Shown: piece by piece, positions 54,818 through 64,000 of the stretch
How the letters are laid out: every line of letters begins with the position of its first letter
How positions within the stretch are numbered: the stretch's first letter is position 1
Assembly (NCBI GenBank): GCA_047974405.1
Contig: JBKECI010000042.1
Coordinates: 10,910-74,909 of the forward strand
Reading direction: 5' to 3'
DNA: 64,000 nt
DNA from: UPXZ01 sp047974405
GTDB taxonomy: Bacteria; Bacteroidota; Bacteroidia; Bacteroidales; Paludibacteraceae
Notes under the pieces: generated by a model
Database searches by the model: none
Told to the model about the DNA's origin: nothing
The model's input: only the letters and a program-made list of their open reading frames with translations
Program-made: the position numbers and the translations under genes

Positions 54818-55591
54818 TTATAACAAATCAAACGCTTTCAACGCTTTGTAAACTCCGTCATTATCTACTGTGTCGGTTACATAATCTGCCGCTTTTTTCA
54901 CGTCATCGCCGGCATTTCCCATCGCTACCCCAACAGCTGCGTGCCGCAACATCGAAATATCATTTCCACCATCACCAAACGCCATAGTTTCGCTCAACGA
55001 GATACCAAAATGTGCTATCATTTTATCTATGCCTATCCCTTTGTGACTGTTTTTGGGTACAAAGTCGGCAAAAGTAGCATGCCATCGCAAAGCGTCGCAG
55101 CCTGTGAGTACCCTCAACATATCCGCATCTTTCTCTTGCTCAAAGAACAGTACCACCTGAAACACATCCATATTCAGCGCTTCTACCAAAGATATCTCTT
55201 TAATCTCGGGAAAATTGAGCAACTCGATAAAACGCTCCACCTGAATATCTTTTTTATTAGTAAAAGTGATATTCTCCGCCATAATCACGCACGTCAGAGG
55301 ATTCTCTTTTTCGTATTCGATAAGTTTTTCTATTTCTACTTTTGAGATAGTATGTTTGTAAACCGCAACACCGGTTGAAAGCAGACAAAAACTCCCGTTT
55401 AACAATACATATCCGTCTATTGAAAGATTGTCCAATACCTTTACGGCTTCCGGAGTCCTCCCAGTGGCAACAAATACTTTAATACCTTTCTCTCTCAATT
55501 TTTTGATTGATTGCACAGTAGATTCGGGAATACTATGGGTTTCAAAACTTTTAAGAGTACCGTCAATATCGAAAAAAACCGCTTTTGTCAT
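54818..55591 (-). CDS. Cof-type HAD phosphatase
   Basis: A 257-residue HAD-IIB hydrolase. Motif I is FFDIDGTL with the nucleophilic Asp, motif II lies in VFVATGRT, motif III is a Lys around HKGIGIDK, and motif IV is FGDGGNDISML. The large alpha/beta cap lies between. Members dephosphorylate sugar phosphates, pyridoxal-P or FMN, usually with broad specificity. A possible operon partner, the outer-membrane protein gene, ends 51 nt upstream. Confidence 0.9.
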   Translation of the reverse strand: MTKAVFFDIDGTLKSFETHSIPESTVQSIKKLREKGIKVFVATGRTPEAVKVLDNLSIDGYVLLNGSFCLLSTGVAVYKHTISKVEIEKLIEYEKENPLTCVIMAENITFTNKKDIQVERFIELLNFPEIKEISLVEALNMDVFQVVLFFEQEKDADMLRVLTGCDALRWHATFADFVPKNSHKGIGIDKMIAHFGISLSETMAFGDGGNDISMLRHAAVGVAMGNAGDDVKKAADYVTDTVDNDGVYKALKAFDLL

Positions 55592-55642
55592 ATCGATTTA
55601 TTTTTAAAACTTGTTTTACGATTTACCCTATTTTGAATCACT

Positions 55643-56236
55643 CTACCTCCTGTTTTGCAAAAAATAGTCCACAGAATAGGTTACTCCTATCTTTATTCCC
55701 GTGTCAATAATCCTGTCGGTGTTAAAATCGAAGTTGAAAGGAAGTAGCGAATGGGCTTTGATATAGGGATTTACAAACACCCCCAATCCGTATTCCGACT
55801 GAAAGTGGACTCCACATCCCATATACGACCCAAAACCCGGCTGATACAGCAAATCAAGCAGCACACCGCTCTGTATAAATCCATATTGGAGAAAATTGAT
55901 ATTGAAACCCACCGGGACATTAATCAGGTTTACATCGTTTTTTGTTCGGAGCAGCTCGCCGGTTGTGGTATTAGAAACAGTTTTTGTAAAATTATGGTAA
56001 GAGAAGTTCAATCCGGTTTCGACCCCCAACCAACTATTTAACGGATATTGGTATTCCAAACCCAAAGACATTGTGCCTGTTCCCCTTATTCCGTAATCAG
56101 AAGGATATGTCTCCCCCAAACGCATCATCCTATTTACAGATACAATCGAATACGAACCCCCTACCCGACCGTAGCTTTGGGCAAAACCATTTACAAAAAA
56201 CGATACAATGACAATAAAAACAATAATTTTCTTCAT
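55643..56236 (-). CDS. Outer-membrane beta-barrel protein (PorT-like)
   Basis: About 197 residues. Signal peptide (MKKIIVFIVIVSFF, cleavage near GFAQ), then alternating strands typical of a small eight-stranded barrel, such as GTMSLGLEYQYPLNSWLGVETGLNF and GIKIGVTYSVDYF at the C-terminus ending in aromatic residues. Resembles the PorT/outer-membrane beta-barrel family (PF13568 type) that is abundant in Bacteroidota. The ATG at 56236 is preferred over 56254 because the signal peptide starts there. Confidence 0.78.
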   Translation of the reverse strand: MKKIIVFIVIVSFFVNGFAQSYGRVGGSYSIVSVNRMMRLGETYPSDYGIRGTGTMSLGLEYQYPLNSWLGVETGLNFSYHNFTKTVSNTTTGELLRTKNDVNLINVPVGFNINFLQYGFIQSGVLLDLLYQPGFGSYMGCGVHFQSEYGLGVFVNPYIKAHSLLPFNFDFNTDRIIDTGIKIGVTYSVDYFLQNRR

Positions 56237-56345
56237 AGGTAAATATTTTTTCAAAAAAACAAGTCACAAATTTAATGGTTTCTAATGATATGGGCAAACA
56301 CAAAAACTCATCTTGCCATTTCTACAATATCACATCAAAAATCAT

Positions 56346-56353
56346 TATCTTTG
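56346..56353 (+). promoter_or_regulatory. Candidate -7 element of the purL-xseA operon
   Basis: TATCTTTG, matching TAnnTTTG, 37 nt upstream of the purL start codon. No TTG was found at the expected -33 distance. Confidence 0.45.
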
Positions 56354-56390
56354 CATCTCAAAAATAGTCTCACATTAAACGCACCTTACA

Positions 56391-59300
56391 ATGACGATTC
56401 TTTTTTTTCAAACTTCCCACCAAATCATTTATGCAGTACAGGCAACCCAGTCTCTAAACAAACAAAACATAGAGAAACTCACATGGCTCTTTGGAAATGC
56501 CAAATGGCTGAATTCAGAAAAAATTTCGGGCGAATTTATAGGTCCACGTAAAGAAATGATAACCCCATGGAGTACAAACGCGGTAGAAATCACCCAAAAT
56601 ATGGGGATACAAGGGATAAGCAGAATTGAAGAATTTATCCCCCTAAATCTTTCTTTGCTGAACGAGGATAAAAAAACAGAAACCATCACTGTACAAAAAC
56701 CGGAAGAGCTTTTCGACCCTATGCTACAACGCACCTACTCCGAGCTACACCAAGATATTTTTACCGTCAGTAAGCAGCCGGAGCCCATTCAATATATCGA
56801 CAATATTGCCTTATACAATGACAAAGAAGGATTGGCTCTAAGTAGTGACGAAATCGAATACTTAAACGAAATCGGGCGAAAAATGGGAAGAAAACTTACC
56901 GACAGCGAAGTTTTCGGATTTTCTCAAGTAAATTCGGAACATTGCCGCCACAAAATATTCAATGGACAATTTGTTATTGATGGAGAAGAAAAAGAACTCT
57001 CACTTTTCAAACTGATAAAACGTACATCGGAAGAAAATCCCAACAATTTAGTTTCGGCATACAAAGACAACGTGGCGTTTAATCAAGGTCCCGAAATCGA
57101 ACAGTTTGCACCCAAAACCGAAGAAGAATCATCTTTTTTCAAAACAAAAAAAATAGAATCTGTTATTTCGCTCAAAGCCGAAACACACAATTTTCCTACC
57201 ACAGTCGAACCTTTTAACGGCGCTGCTACAGGAACGGGAGGCGAAATTAGAGATAGGCTTGCAGGAGGTAAAGCAAGTTTGCCCATAGCAGGAACGGCTG
57301 TGTACATGACCTCATACCCACGTCTCAACAATAATCATACTAAAACATCAAGCCGTGCCTGGCTATATCAAACCCCTTCTCAAATACTTATCAAAGCCTC
57401 CAACGGTGCGTCCGATTTTGGCAATAAATTTGGGCAACCACTCATTTGTGGCTCGCTCCTCACCTTTGAACACCACGAAAACAACAAAACATATGGATAC
57501 GACAAGGTAATAATGCTTGCGGGAGGAGTTGGATTCGGGAAGAAAAAAGACGCGTTGAAAGGAGAACCCCAAACCGGAGACAAAGTGATTGTAATGGGGG
57601 GCGACAACTACCGCATAGGGATGGGAGGCGGAGCTGTTTCATCGGTTGAAACAGGGCAGTACGACAATGCTATTGAACTCACCGCCGTGCAGCGCGCCAA
57701 TCCCGAAATGCAAAAACGGGTGGCAAACGTAATACGCGCGTTGGCCGAAAGTGATGACAATCCAATAGTTTCCATCCACGACCATGGAGCAGGCGGGCAT
57801 CTAAACTGCCTCTCGGAACTGGTAGAAACTACGGGGGGGGTGATAGAGACTGGAAAACTTCCCGTTGGCGACCCCACCTTGAGTGCAAAAGAGATAATTG
57901 GTAACGAAAGCCAGGAGAGAATGGGGCTGATTATCAAAGAAAAAGACATTGAACGTGTTCAGAAAATAGCAAAACGCGAACGCGCTCCGATGTATATTGC
58001 AGGAAAAGCTACGGGAGACCACCGCTTGGTATTCCAATCTGTTCCGGCAGAAAACTCAGAGACAAATCCCCTCGATTTACCTCTCGACTATCTTTTTGGG
58101 AAACCTCCGCGTACTATAATTACCGACAATTCTATCCACGACAAATTTGCTCCGGTCATTATTGAAGAGGAAATGCTATCGGAATACATCACAAATGTAC
58201 TCCAAATGGAGTCGGTTGCCTGCAAAGACTGGCTAACCAATAAAGTGGACCGCTCCGTTACAGGAAAGATTGCGCAACAGCAATGCGTGGGAGCATTGCA
58301 ACTTCCACTCGCCAATTTGGGAGTTGTTTCGTTGGACTATCGAGGCAAATCGGGCATTGCCACTTCCATAGGACACGCACCCCTTTCTGCTTTGATAAAT
58401 CCGGAATCCGGATCGATTCTTGCCATTGCCGAAGCACTTACCAACATCCTTTGGACACCGCTGAAAGATGGTTTGGACGGCGTTTCGCTCTCTGCCAACT
58501 GGATGTGGCCCTGTAAAAACGATGGAGAAGATGCCCGGCTCTATCGTGCGGTAGAGGCTTGCAGCGATTTTGCATGTGCTTTGGGAATCAATATTCCTAC
58601 AGGAAAAGACTCCCTCTCGATGACTCAAAAATACCCCAATGGCGACAAAGTATTTGCCCCCGGTACTGTCATTATTTCTGCTGCCGCAGAGGCTACAAAC
58701 ATACGTAACATAGTCAATCCTGTTATTGTAAACGATAAGAATACAGCCATTTACTATATCGATTTTTCTTTCGATACGTTCAAATTGGGTGGCTCCGTAT
58801 TGGCACAAACATTGAACAAAATCGGAGACGAAACCCCCAGCGTAACGGATGCTGAATATTTTAAAGACGCATTTAACGCCGTTCAATTATTAATCGAAAA
58901 AAATCTTATTCTCGCCGGACACGATATTTCTGAAGGAGGTATGATAACAACTCTGTTGGAAATGTGCTTTGCCAATACAGCAGGAGGTATGAGAATAGAA
59001 TTGGATTATTTGTCGGAAAATTCGTTAATAAAAATTCTTTTTGCCGAAAATCCGGGAATTATTGTACAGATAAAGGAAAGCAAATTGGCTGAAAAGATTT
59101 TGAAAGAAAACGGAATCGGTTTTGCAAAAATCGGATATCCCATCGAAGAACGACGGATGGATATTTACAAAAAGAAAGTCGGATATTCATTTTCCATTGA
59201 CGAACTCAGAGATGGGTGGTACCGCACATCTTATCTCCTTGACGCTAAACAAAGCGGCGAAAAACAAGCCAAATTCCGCTTTGAAAATTACAAAAATCAG

Positions 59301-60134
59301 CCGGTGGAATTCAAATTCCCGAAAACTTTTGAAGGGAAACTATCGCAATACAACTTAACAGCCGAAAGAAAAGCGAGTGGAACAAAGGCGGCAATCATCA
59401 GAGAAAAAGGCACCAACGGAGAGCGTGAAATGGCATATTCACTCTATTTGGCAGGTTTCGATGTAAAAGACGTTACAATGACCGACCTGATAGCAGGGAT
59501 TGAAACGTTGGAAGATATACATATGATCGTATTTTGCGGCGGTTTTTCCAATTCCGATGTACTTGGCTCAGCCAAAGGTTGGGCGGGTGGATTTATGTTT
59601 AACGAAAAAGCTAAAACTACTCTTGAAAATTTCTATAAACGCGAAGACACCCTGAGTTTGGGAATTTGCAACGGCTGTCAATTGATGGTAGAACTCAACC
59701 TTGTAAATCCCGAACACAAGCAATCTGCCAAAATGTTGCACAACAACTCTCACAAATTTGAGAGCAATTTTATTTCGCTGGCGATTCCCGAAAACAATTC
59801 GATAATGTTCGGGTCGCTTTCCGGACATAAAATCGGAGCATGGGTAGCACACGGAGAAGGAAAATTTTCACTCCCGATGGGAGAGAGCAGCTACCACATA
59901 ATTGCCAAATACAATTATGACTCTTATCCGGCAAACCCGAACGGCTCCGACTTTAACGTAGCAGGCATTTGCTCTTCCGATGGGCGACATTTGGCTATGA
60001 TGCCACATTTGGAACGAGCTATTTTCCCGTGGCAGTGTGCAAGCTATCCTGCCGAGAGGGTAAATGATGATGAAGTTACCCCTTGGATAGAGGCATTTGT
60101 AAATGCCCGCCAATGGATAGAAAACAAAAAATAG
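56391..60134 (+). CDS. purL: Phosphoribosylformylglycinamidine synthase (large, single-chain)
   Basis: The 1247-residue enzyme of purine synthesis converts FGAR, glutamine and ATP to FGAM. It is the long PurL type, with an N-terminal PurS-like part (1-150), two AIRS-related synthetase halves (about 170-600 and 600-950), and a class I glutaminase domain (about 980-1247). The glutaminase has its catalytic Cys in LGICNGCQLM and the His/Glu pair in MMPHLERAIFPWQ. The ATP-binding motif FGQ/GGVGFGKK and the HNFPTTVEPFNGAATGTGG block are as expected. xseA follows after 27 nt. Confidence 0.96.
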   Translation: MTILFFQTSHQIIYAVQATQSLNKQNIEKLTWLFGNAKWLNSEKISGEFIGPRKEMITPWSTNAVEITQNMGIQGISRIEEFIPLNLSLLNEDKKTETITVQKPEELFDPMLQRTYSELHQDIFTVSKQPEPIQYIDNIALYNDKEGLALSSDEIEYLNEIGRKMGRKLTDSEVFGFSQVNSEHCRHKIFNGQFVIDGEEKELSLFKLIKRTSEENPNNLVSAYKDNVAFNQGPEIEQFAPKTEEESSFFKTKKIESVISLKAETHNFPTTVEPFNGAATGTGGEIRDRLAGGKASLPIAGTAVYMTSYPRLNNNHTKTSSRAWLYQTPSQILIKASNGASDFGNKFGQPLICGSLLTFEHHENNKTYGYDKVIMLAGGVGFGKKKDALKGEPQTGDKVIVMGGDNYRIGMGGGAVSSVETGQYDNAIELTAVQRANPEMQKRVANVIRALAESDDNPIVSIHDHGAGGHLNCLSELVETTGGVIETGKLPVGDPTLSAKEIIGNESQERMGLIIKEKDIERVQKIAKRERAPMYIAGKATGDHRLVFQSVPAENSETNPLDLPLDYLFGKPPRTIITDNSIHDKFAPVIIEEEMLSEYITNVLQMESVACKDWLTNKVDRSVTGKIAQQQCVGALQLPLANLGVVSLDYRGKSGIATSIGHAPLSALINPESGSILAIAEALTNILWTPLKDGLDGVSLSANWMWPCKNDGEDARLYRAVEACSDFACALGINIPTGKDSLSMTQKYPNGDKVFAPGTVIISAAAEATNIRNIVNPVIVNDKNTAIYYIDFSFDTFKLGGSVLAQTLNKIGDETPSVTDAEYFKDAFNAVQLLIEKNLILAGHDISEGGMITTLLEMCFANTAGGMRIELDYLSENSLIKILFAENPGIIVQIKESKLAEKILKENGIGFAKIGYPIEERRMDIYKKKVGYSFSIDELRDGWYRTSYLLDAKQSGEKQAKFRFENYKNQPVEFKFPKTFEGKLSQYNLTAERKASGTKAAIIREKGTNGEREMAYSLYLAGFDVKDVTMTDLIAGIETLEDIHMIVFCGGFSNSDVLGSAKGWAGGFMFNEKAKTTLENFYKREDTLSLGICNGCQLMVELNLVNPEHKQSAKMLHNNSHKFESNFISLAIPENNSIMFGSLSGHKIGAWVAHGEGKFSLPMGESSYHIIAKYNYDSYPANPNGSDFNVAGICSSDGRHLAMMPHLERAIFPWQCASYPAERVNDDEVTPWIEAFVNARQWIENKK

Positions 60135-60161
60135 TGCAATAATTTCTTTTTCTTTATCATA

Positions 60162-61403
60162 ATGACAGATTCTATCTCACTTTCGGAACTGACCACACAA
60201 ATCCAGAAAGTCATTCGCCAGCAGTTCAGCCGTCAGGTATGGATACGTGCCGAAATTGGCGAATGTAGAGAGAACAACGGACATTGCTACTTGGAGTTAA
60301 TTGAAAAAGAAAAGGATACGGAACAAATTGTAGCCAAATCGAGAGCTGTAATTTGGGCAAGTACATACCGGATGCTGAAACCCTATTTTGAAGGGAGTAC
60401 AGGACAGTCGCTACAGGCAGGGATTAATATTTTGGTAGCCGTCATAGTCGATTACAGTGGGCAATATGGATTTAACCTAATTGTACGAGATATCAATCCT
60501 ACCTTTACCATTGGCGAAATGGCTGCTCGGCGGTTGGAAATAGTCAGAAAATTGGAAAACGACGGAGTAATGGATATGAACAAACAGCTATTGCTCCCTC
60601 TACTCCCCCGTCGGTTTGCCATTGTCTCATCGGCCACAGCAGCCGGCTACGACGACTTTTACAACCAGTTGCACTCCTCCCCTTTCGTGTTTTACACTAA
60701 ACTATTCCCTGCCATTATGCAGGGCGAACAAGCGGAGCAATCTATCATTGGTGCATTGGACAAAATATACCGCCATTACGAATATTTCGATGCGGTAATT
60801 ATAATAAGAGGAGGAGGTGCCGTTACCGATTTGAGCTGTTTCGACAGTTACAATTTGGCACTCAACTGCACTCAATTTCCTCTCCCCATTATTGTAGGCA
60901 TCGGGCATACGCGAGATATTTCCATATTAGATAAAGTAGCGCATACCAGCGTAAAAACCCCTACTGCTGCCGCCGATTTTTTTGTTGATATTTTGACAAA
61001 ACGTGAGGACGAGTTATTTGAACTTGCCGAAGATATCCGAACGGCTATTGTCAAACGTACCAACGACGAATATCAAAAGCTGAAACTGATAGCCCTCCAA
61101 CTCAAACAAGCCTCCAAAACAGGGTATATTAAAAAGAAACATGAATTGGAAAGATATAAAATCTTGCTCAAAAATTCGGCACACAATATTTTAAAGGAAC
61201 AAAAAAATAGGCTACAACTACTCGACAACAAGCTTGCGGTACACTCTCCTTTGTATTTGTTAAAACAAGGATATAGCATTACCGTGGCAAATGGCAAACG
61301 TATTTTGTCGCCACAGGAAGTCTCTGTTGGCGACACGCTAACTACTTATCTGCAAGCCGGACACATCAAAAGTGAGGTTACTGATATTAAGGATTCAAAA
61401 TAA
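60162..61403 (+). CDS. xseA: Exodeoxyribonuclease VII large subunit
   Basis: A 413-residue nuclease subunit with an N-terminal OB-fold (about 1-105) and a central catalytic domain. The latter has ATAAGYDDFYNQL, IIIRGGGAVTDLSCFDSYN and the family signature GIGHTRDISILDKVAHTSVKTPTAAADF. A C-terminal helical part follows, ending with GYSITVANGK. It degrades single-stranded DNA in both directions in repair and recombination. The small subunit gene xseB often follows, but is not seen here. Confidence 0.93.
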   Translation: MTDSISLSELTTQIQKVIRQQFSRQVWIRAEIGECRENNGHCYLELIEKEKDTEQIVAKSRAVIWASTYRMLKPYFEGSTGQSLQAGINILVAVIVDYSGQYGFNLIVRDINPTFTIGEMAARRLEIVRKLENDGVMDMNKQLLLPLLPRRFAIVSSATAAGYDDFYNQLHSSPFVFYTKLFPAIMQGEQAEQSIIGALDKIYRHYEYFDAVIIIRGGGAVTDLSCFDSYNLALNCTQFPLPIIVGIGHTRDISILDKVAHTSVKTPTAAADFFVDILTKREDELFELAEDIRTAIVKRTNDEYQKLKLIALQLKQASKTGYIKKKHELERYKILLKNSAHNILKEQKNRLQLLDNKLAVHSPLYLLKQGYSITVANGKRILSPQEVSVGDTLTTYLQAGHIKSEVTDIKDSK

Positions 61404-61616
61404 CTGTTTACATCCTACTCAAAAGAAAACTTAAACATCTGATTAAATGCGTTTTAATAAGTGTTTTAGAGGCATAAACATAAGGCTTTTTTAATAGTTC
61501 AAATAGAAACTTTGTATTTTACAAAACAAAAATCAAGGCTAAAAGTGATATAAATCGTTAGTCTTATACATACCCTGTTTACATTTCAAACTACTCTACA
61601 TCTTTCCCAACCGTTT
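61404..61616. other. Intergenic region between xseA and the AraC-type gene
   Basis: About 210 nt with no gene and no clear terminator hairpin. A short reading frame for xseB was looked for and not seen. Confidence 0.5.
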
Positions 61617-62501
61617 TCAAGGGTTATATTTTTTGCGATAATCTTTAGGGGTTAATTCCGTCTCTTTCTTAAACGATTTTGAGAAATGAAAAGGGTCGTA
61701 ATAGCCTAATTTGTATGCAATTTCTTTAATTTTCAGATTTGAAAACTGGAGGTATGAGCAGGCTTTCTGTACCTTTAGCTGATTGTAGTAGTCGATAGGG
61801 GGAAAACCGGTTTTGTTCATAAAGCTGTTGCTGAAATGAGAGCTTGAGTAGCCTACGGAGCGGGCAATATCGTCAAGTGTAATCTTGTTCTCCAAGTTGT
61901 CTTTCATAAACAAAATGCTTTTCTGTATAATGTCAAGTTCCTTGACCGTTTTTATTTCGCGATACTGGTCTAAATATTTGAAGGAGGCTAAAAAATAGGT
62001 CAGGCAAAAACTTGTATATTCCAAGTTGTCGGAGCTATATCCCATTTCCAAGTTTTGAAAAATTTCTTCGAACAGCTGCACCCTATCTATATTTCTGCTG
62101 TTGTGCGATTCGGAAGTATCAATTATTTTACTGAAAATCTGAGAAAACATTTCTGTGTCGGAACCTGTAAAGTGCATCCAGTAAATACTCCAAGGGTCTT
62201 TGTTGTCTGCCCCGTAAGCGTGGGGCTGGTTTGCCGGCAAAATAAACGTTTTGTTGCGCGTGAGCCGAAAAGTTTCATCGTTATACTCAATCCAGCCGGC
62301 TCCCTTTTCGCAATGGATTAAAATATACTGGTTTGCACCGGCATCTCTCCTTCTGAAATGGTGTTTTGCTGCGGGATAATAACCGATATGAGTAATATAC
62401 AGCCGTTTGGTTATCGAATTTGACGCAAGTAAATTGCGAATATTATACGGCAGAATAATGGCTCTTTCACCCTTAAAACCTTCTCCTATTTTTTCTTCCA
62501 T
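61617..62501 (-). CDS. AraC-family transcriptional regulator
   Basis: A 294-residue regulator. N-terminal cupin-like effector domain (about 25-120, with AKHHFRRRDAGANQYILIHCEKGAGW and LPANQPHAYG) and a C-terminal pair of helix-turn-helix units: VGYSSSHFSNSFMNKTGFPPIDYY and the AraC signature around KEIAYKLGYYDPFHFSKSFKK. Sugar-responsive members bind the effector in the cupin. It is transcribed away from the sugar porter gene, with 265 bp between, a layout that suggests direct control of that gene. Confidence 0.9.
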   Translation of the reverse strand: MEEKIGEGFKGERAIILPYNIRNLLASNSITKRLYITHIGYYPAAKHHFRRRDAGANQYILIHCEKGAGWIEYNDETFRLTRNKTFILPANQPHAYGADNKDPWSIYWMHFTGSDTEMFSQIFSKIIDTSESHNSRNIDRVQLFEEIFQNLEMGYSSDNLEYTSFCLTYFLASFKYLDQYREIKTVKELDIIQKSILFMKDNLENKITLDDIARSVGYSSSHFSNSFMNKTGFPPIDYYNQLKVQKACSYLQFSNLKIKEIAYKLGYYDPFHFSKSFKKETELTPKDYRKKYNP

Positions 62502-62766
62502 TGACAGATTGTTATTTTACCAAACCGAAAAAAGTTACGAAACACAATGCTGAATGAGATTCTCTTGGTAATCAAAAACTTTTTCTAAAAAAAAATATTT
62601 TTTACATTTACTGCACGCAAATATAGGTAAAAAAACATATAACGCCATTTAAATAATAAGTATTTACATATTTTCAAAAATAATGTACATTTTTTCTGCC
62701 GGATAAAGATACTTATTTTGCATTAATAATTTTACTGTCTTGACGGCAACTTTTTAATTATATTTT

Positions 62767-64000
62767 ATGAAAAACACATCAACGTCTCCAATCAGCCACA
62801 CCTATCTGCTTCTAATCTCTTTAACAGCTGCGTTGGGTGGTTTTCTCTTTGGCTACGACTGGGTAGTCGTTGGGGGAGCAAAACCTTTTTACGAAGCCTA
62901 TTTCCACATTGGCGGTCTTGCACACGTTCAAGGCTGGGTAATGGGGAGCGCGATACTCGGTTGTCTTATCGGAGTTACCATATCCGGTTCGCTTGCCGAC
63001 AGGTACGGCAGAAAACCGTTGATGCTGATATCTTCGTTGATATTTATTGCCGCTTCTGTTGGGACAGGATTTTCAGGTACAATATCCATACTTATTTTGT
63101 ACCGGATTTTCGGTGGCGTTGCCATAGGTATTGCGTCCACGGTTTCGCCTATGTACATATCGGAAATATCTCCGGCATCGGTACGCGGGAAATTTGTTTC
63201 TATCAACCAATTAACGATTGTTTTGGGCATTTTATCAGCCCAAATTGTAAATTGGCGTATTTCTAAACCCATTATCCCTGCCGAAGATTTTTTAACGTCC
63301 TGGAATGTTCAGACGGGATGGAGATGGATGTTTTGGATGTGCGCCGTCCCGGCTTTCTTCTATTTTTTATTTGCATTTTTTATTCCGGAGAGTCCGCGCT
63401 GGATGACCATCAACAATAAGTCTGAAAAGGCTTTGGCTGTTTTTGCTCGATTGGGAGGGAAAGAATACGCGACACGGCAAGTTGGCGAAATTCTCTCGGC
63501 AGCAAGCATCAAAAACGATGGTAACACAAGCCTTAAATCGTTGTTTCGGGGTAAGATGGCAAAAATTACCATTATCGGAATTGTGGTTGCCGTACTCCAG
63601 CAATGGTGTGGCATCAACGTTATTTTCAACTATGCGCAAGAAATATTTTCGTCTGCCGGGTACAATGTTTCGGATATGCTGTTCAATATTGTAATTACCG
63701 GAGTGGTAAATGTTGTATTTACCTTTGTGGGGATGTTCACAGTTGATAAACTGGGAAGAAAATCATTGATGATTACAGGTACCGTCGGATTAACCGCCAT
63801 CTATGCCGTACTTGGTCTCGGATTCTATTTTCAAGCGACCGGAGCGGGGATGTTGTTTCTGGTTGTTTTGGCTATTGCCTGTTATGCAATGACTTTGGCT
63901 CCAATCACTTGGGTCGTTATATCGGAGCTGTTTCCCAACCGGGTAAGAGCAAAAGCAATGGCTGTTTCCACATTCGCGCTGTGGAGCGCCTGCTTTGTCC
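62767..64000 (+). CDS. Sugar/H+ symporter of the MFS sugar porter family (3' end outside the window)
   Basis: An open frame of at least 411 codons that runs to the end of the window, so the C-terminus is missing. Sugar porter signatures are complete as far as they reach. They are GGFLFGYDWVVVGGAK in helix 1, the loop motif DRYGRKP, the central PESPRWM, the GRKS loop between helices 8 and 9, the QQWCGINVIFNYAQEIF of helix 7, and the helix-10 motif TWVVISELFPNRVRAKA. It imports a hexose or pentose, with XylE-like relatives as nearest guess; the substrate cannot be fixed. Probably controlled by the divergent AraC regulator. Confidence 0.9.
   Translation, partial: MKNTSTSPISHTYLLLISLTAALGGFLFGYDWVVVGGAKPFYEAYFHIGGLAHVQGWVMGSAILGCLIGVTISGSLADRYGRKPLMLISSLIFIAASVGTGFSGTISILILYRIFGGVAIGIASTVSPMYISEISPASVRGKFVSINQLTIVLGILSAQIVNWRISKPIIPAEDFLTSWNVQTGWRWMFWMCAVPAFFYFLFAFFIPESPRWMTINNKSEKALAVFARLGGKEYATRQVGEILSAASIKNDGNTSLKSLFRGKMAKITIIGIVVAVLQQWCGINVIFNYAQEIFSSAGYNVSDMLFNIVITGVVNVVFTFVGMFTVDKLGRKSLMITGTVGLTAIYAVLGLGFYFQATGAGMLFLVVLAIACYAMTLAPITWVVISELFPNRVRAKAMAVSTFALWSACFV

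Noticed and set aside
1..64000. CRISPR array or prophage
   Set aside because: No regularly spaced short repeats, no cas genes, no phage structural or integrase genes. The only interspersed repeats are the MITE-like elements and the 282-bp pair.

Overview
The window is AT-rich chromosomal DNA from a member of the Bacteroidota, most likely order Bacteroidales. The reasons are: starts preceded by A/T-rich leaders rather than Shine-Dalgarno sequences; promoters of the TTTG / TAnnTTTG type (clearest before the tRNA-Pro at 5942); a RagB/SusD lipoprotein; two large secreted proteins with C-terminal Por-secretion (type IX, T9SS) sorting domains; a sodium-pumping methylmalonyl-CoA decarboxylase operon typical of propionate-forming Bacteroidales; and PepSY-like periplasmic proteins. 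I cannot name the genus from sequence alone.

Layout. 1-5.5 kb: an RRM RNA-binding protein, then the minus-strand operon mce-mmdA-mmdD-mmdC-mmdB (methylmalonyl-CoA epimerase plus the Na+-translocating decarboxylase). 5.5-10.5 kb: repeat copy 1, tRNA-Pro, a lipoprotein, a GH16 enzyme, a DUF2264 protein and aquaporin. 11.2-20.4 kb: a glycan-use cluster with a SusD protein lacking a SusC partner, a GH31 enzyme with extra N-terminal domains, a NahK-like sugar kinase and two tandem GH109-family proteins. I read it as a candidate alpha-GalNAc-releasing and salvage locus. 20.5-31.9 kb: CotH-family T9SS cargo, galK, galM, a PhoR/PhoB-type two-component system and a GH2 beta-galactosidase. 32-37 kb: a minus-strand housekeeping run (HAD phosphatase, ribF, M3 peptidase, two membrane proteins). 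37.3-46 kb: a CAU tRNA, a giant GH128-like T9SS protein, a WG-repeat protein and a GH127 beta-L-arabinofuranosidase. 46.7-52 kb: a disturbed island (broken nhaA, porin, BCCT transporter, gene remnants) bounded by a 282-bp direct repeat made from a PepSY-like lipoprotein gene. 52-56 kb: PepSY-like proteins, their two-component system, a Cof-type phosphatase and an outer-membrane barrel. 56.4-64 kb: purL-xseA, an AraC regulator and a divergent sugar/H+ symporter that runs off the window.

The most striking non-coding structure is a family of four ~252-262 bp non-coding mobile repeats (5553, 20472, 25320, 46259). They have imperfect terminal inverted repeats and are flanked by 5-bp TAWTA duplications whose central base agrees left and right in every copy. 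This is what a transposed MITE would leave. A second regulatory signal is an ~18-bp motif (GAAAGAATTGGGAATTT) shared by the upstream regions of a response regulator and of the adjacent PepSY gene. A perfect 18-bp inverted repeat lies just before the DUF2264 gene.

Taken together, much of the window serves extracellular polysaccharide or glycoprotein breakdown (GH16, GH31, GH109, GH2, GH127, GH128), sugar entry and activation (NahK-like kinase, GalK, GalM, sugar symporter), and fermentation with propionate formation and sodium pumping.
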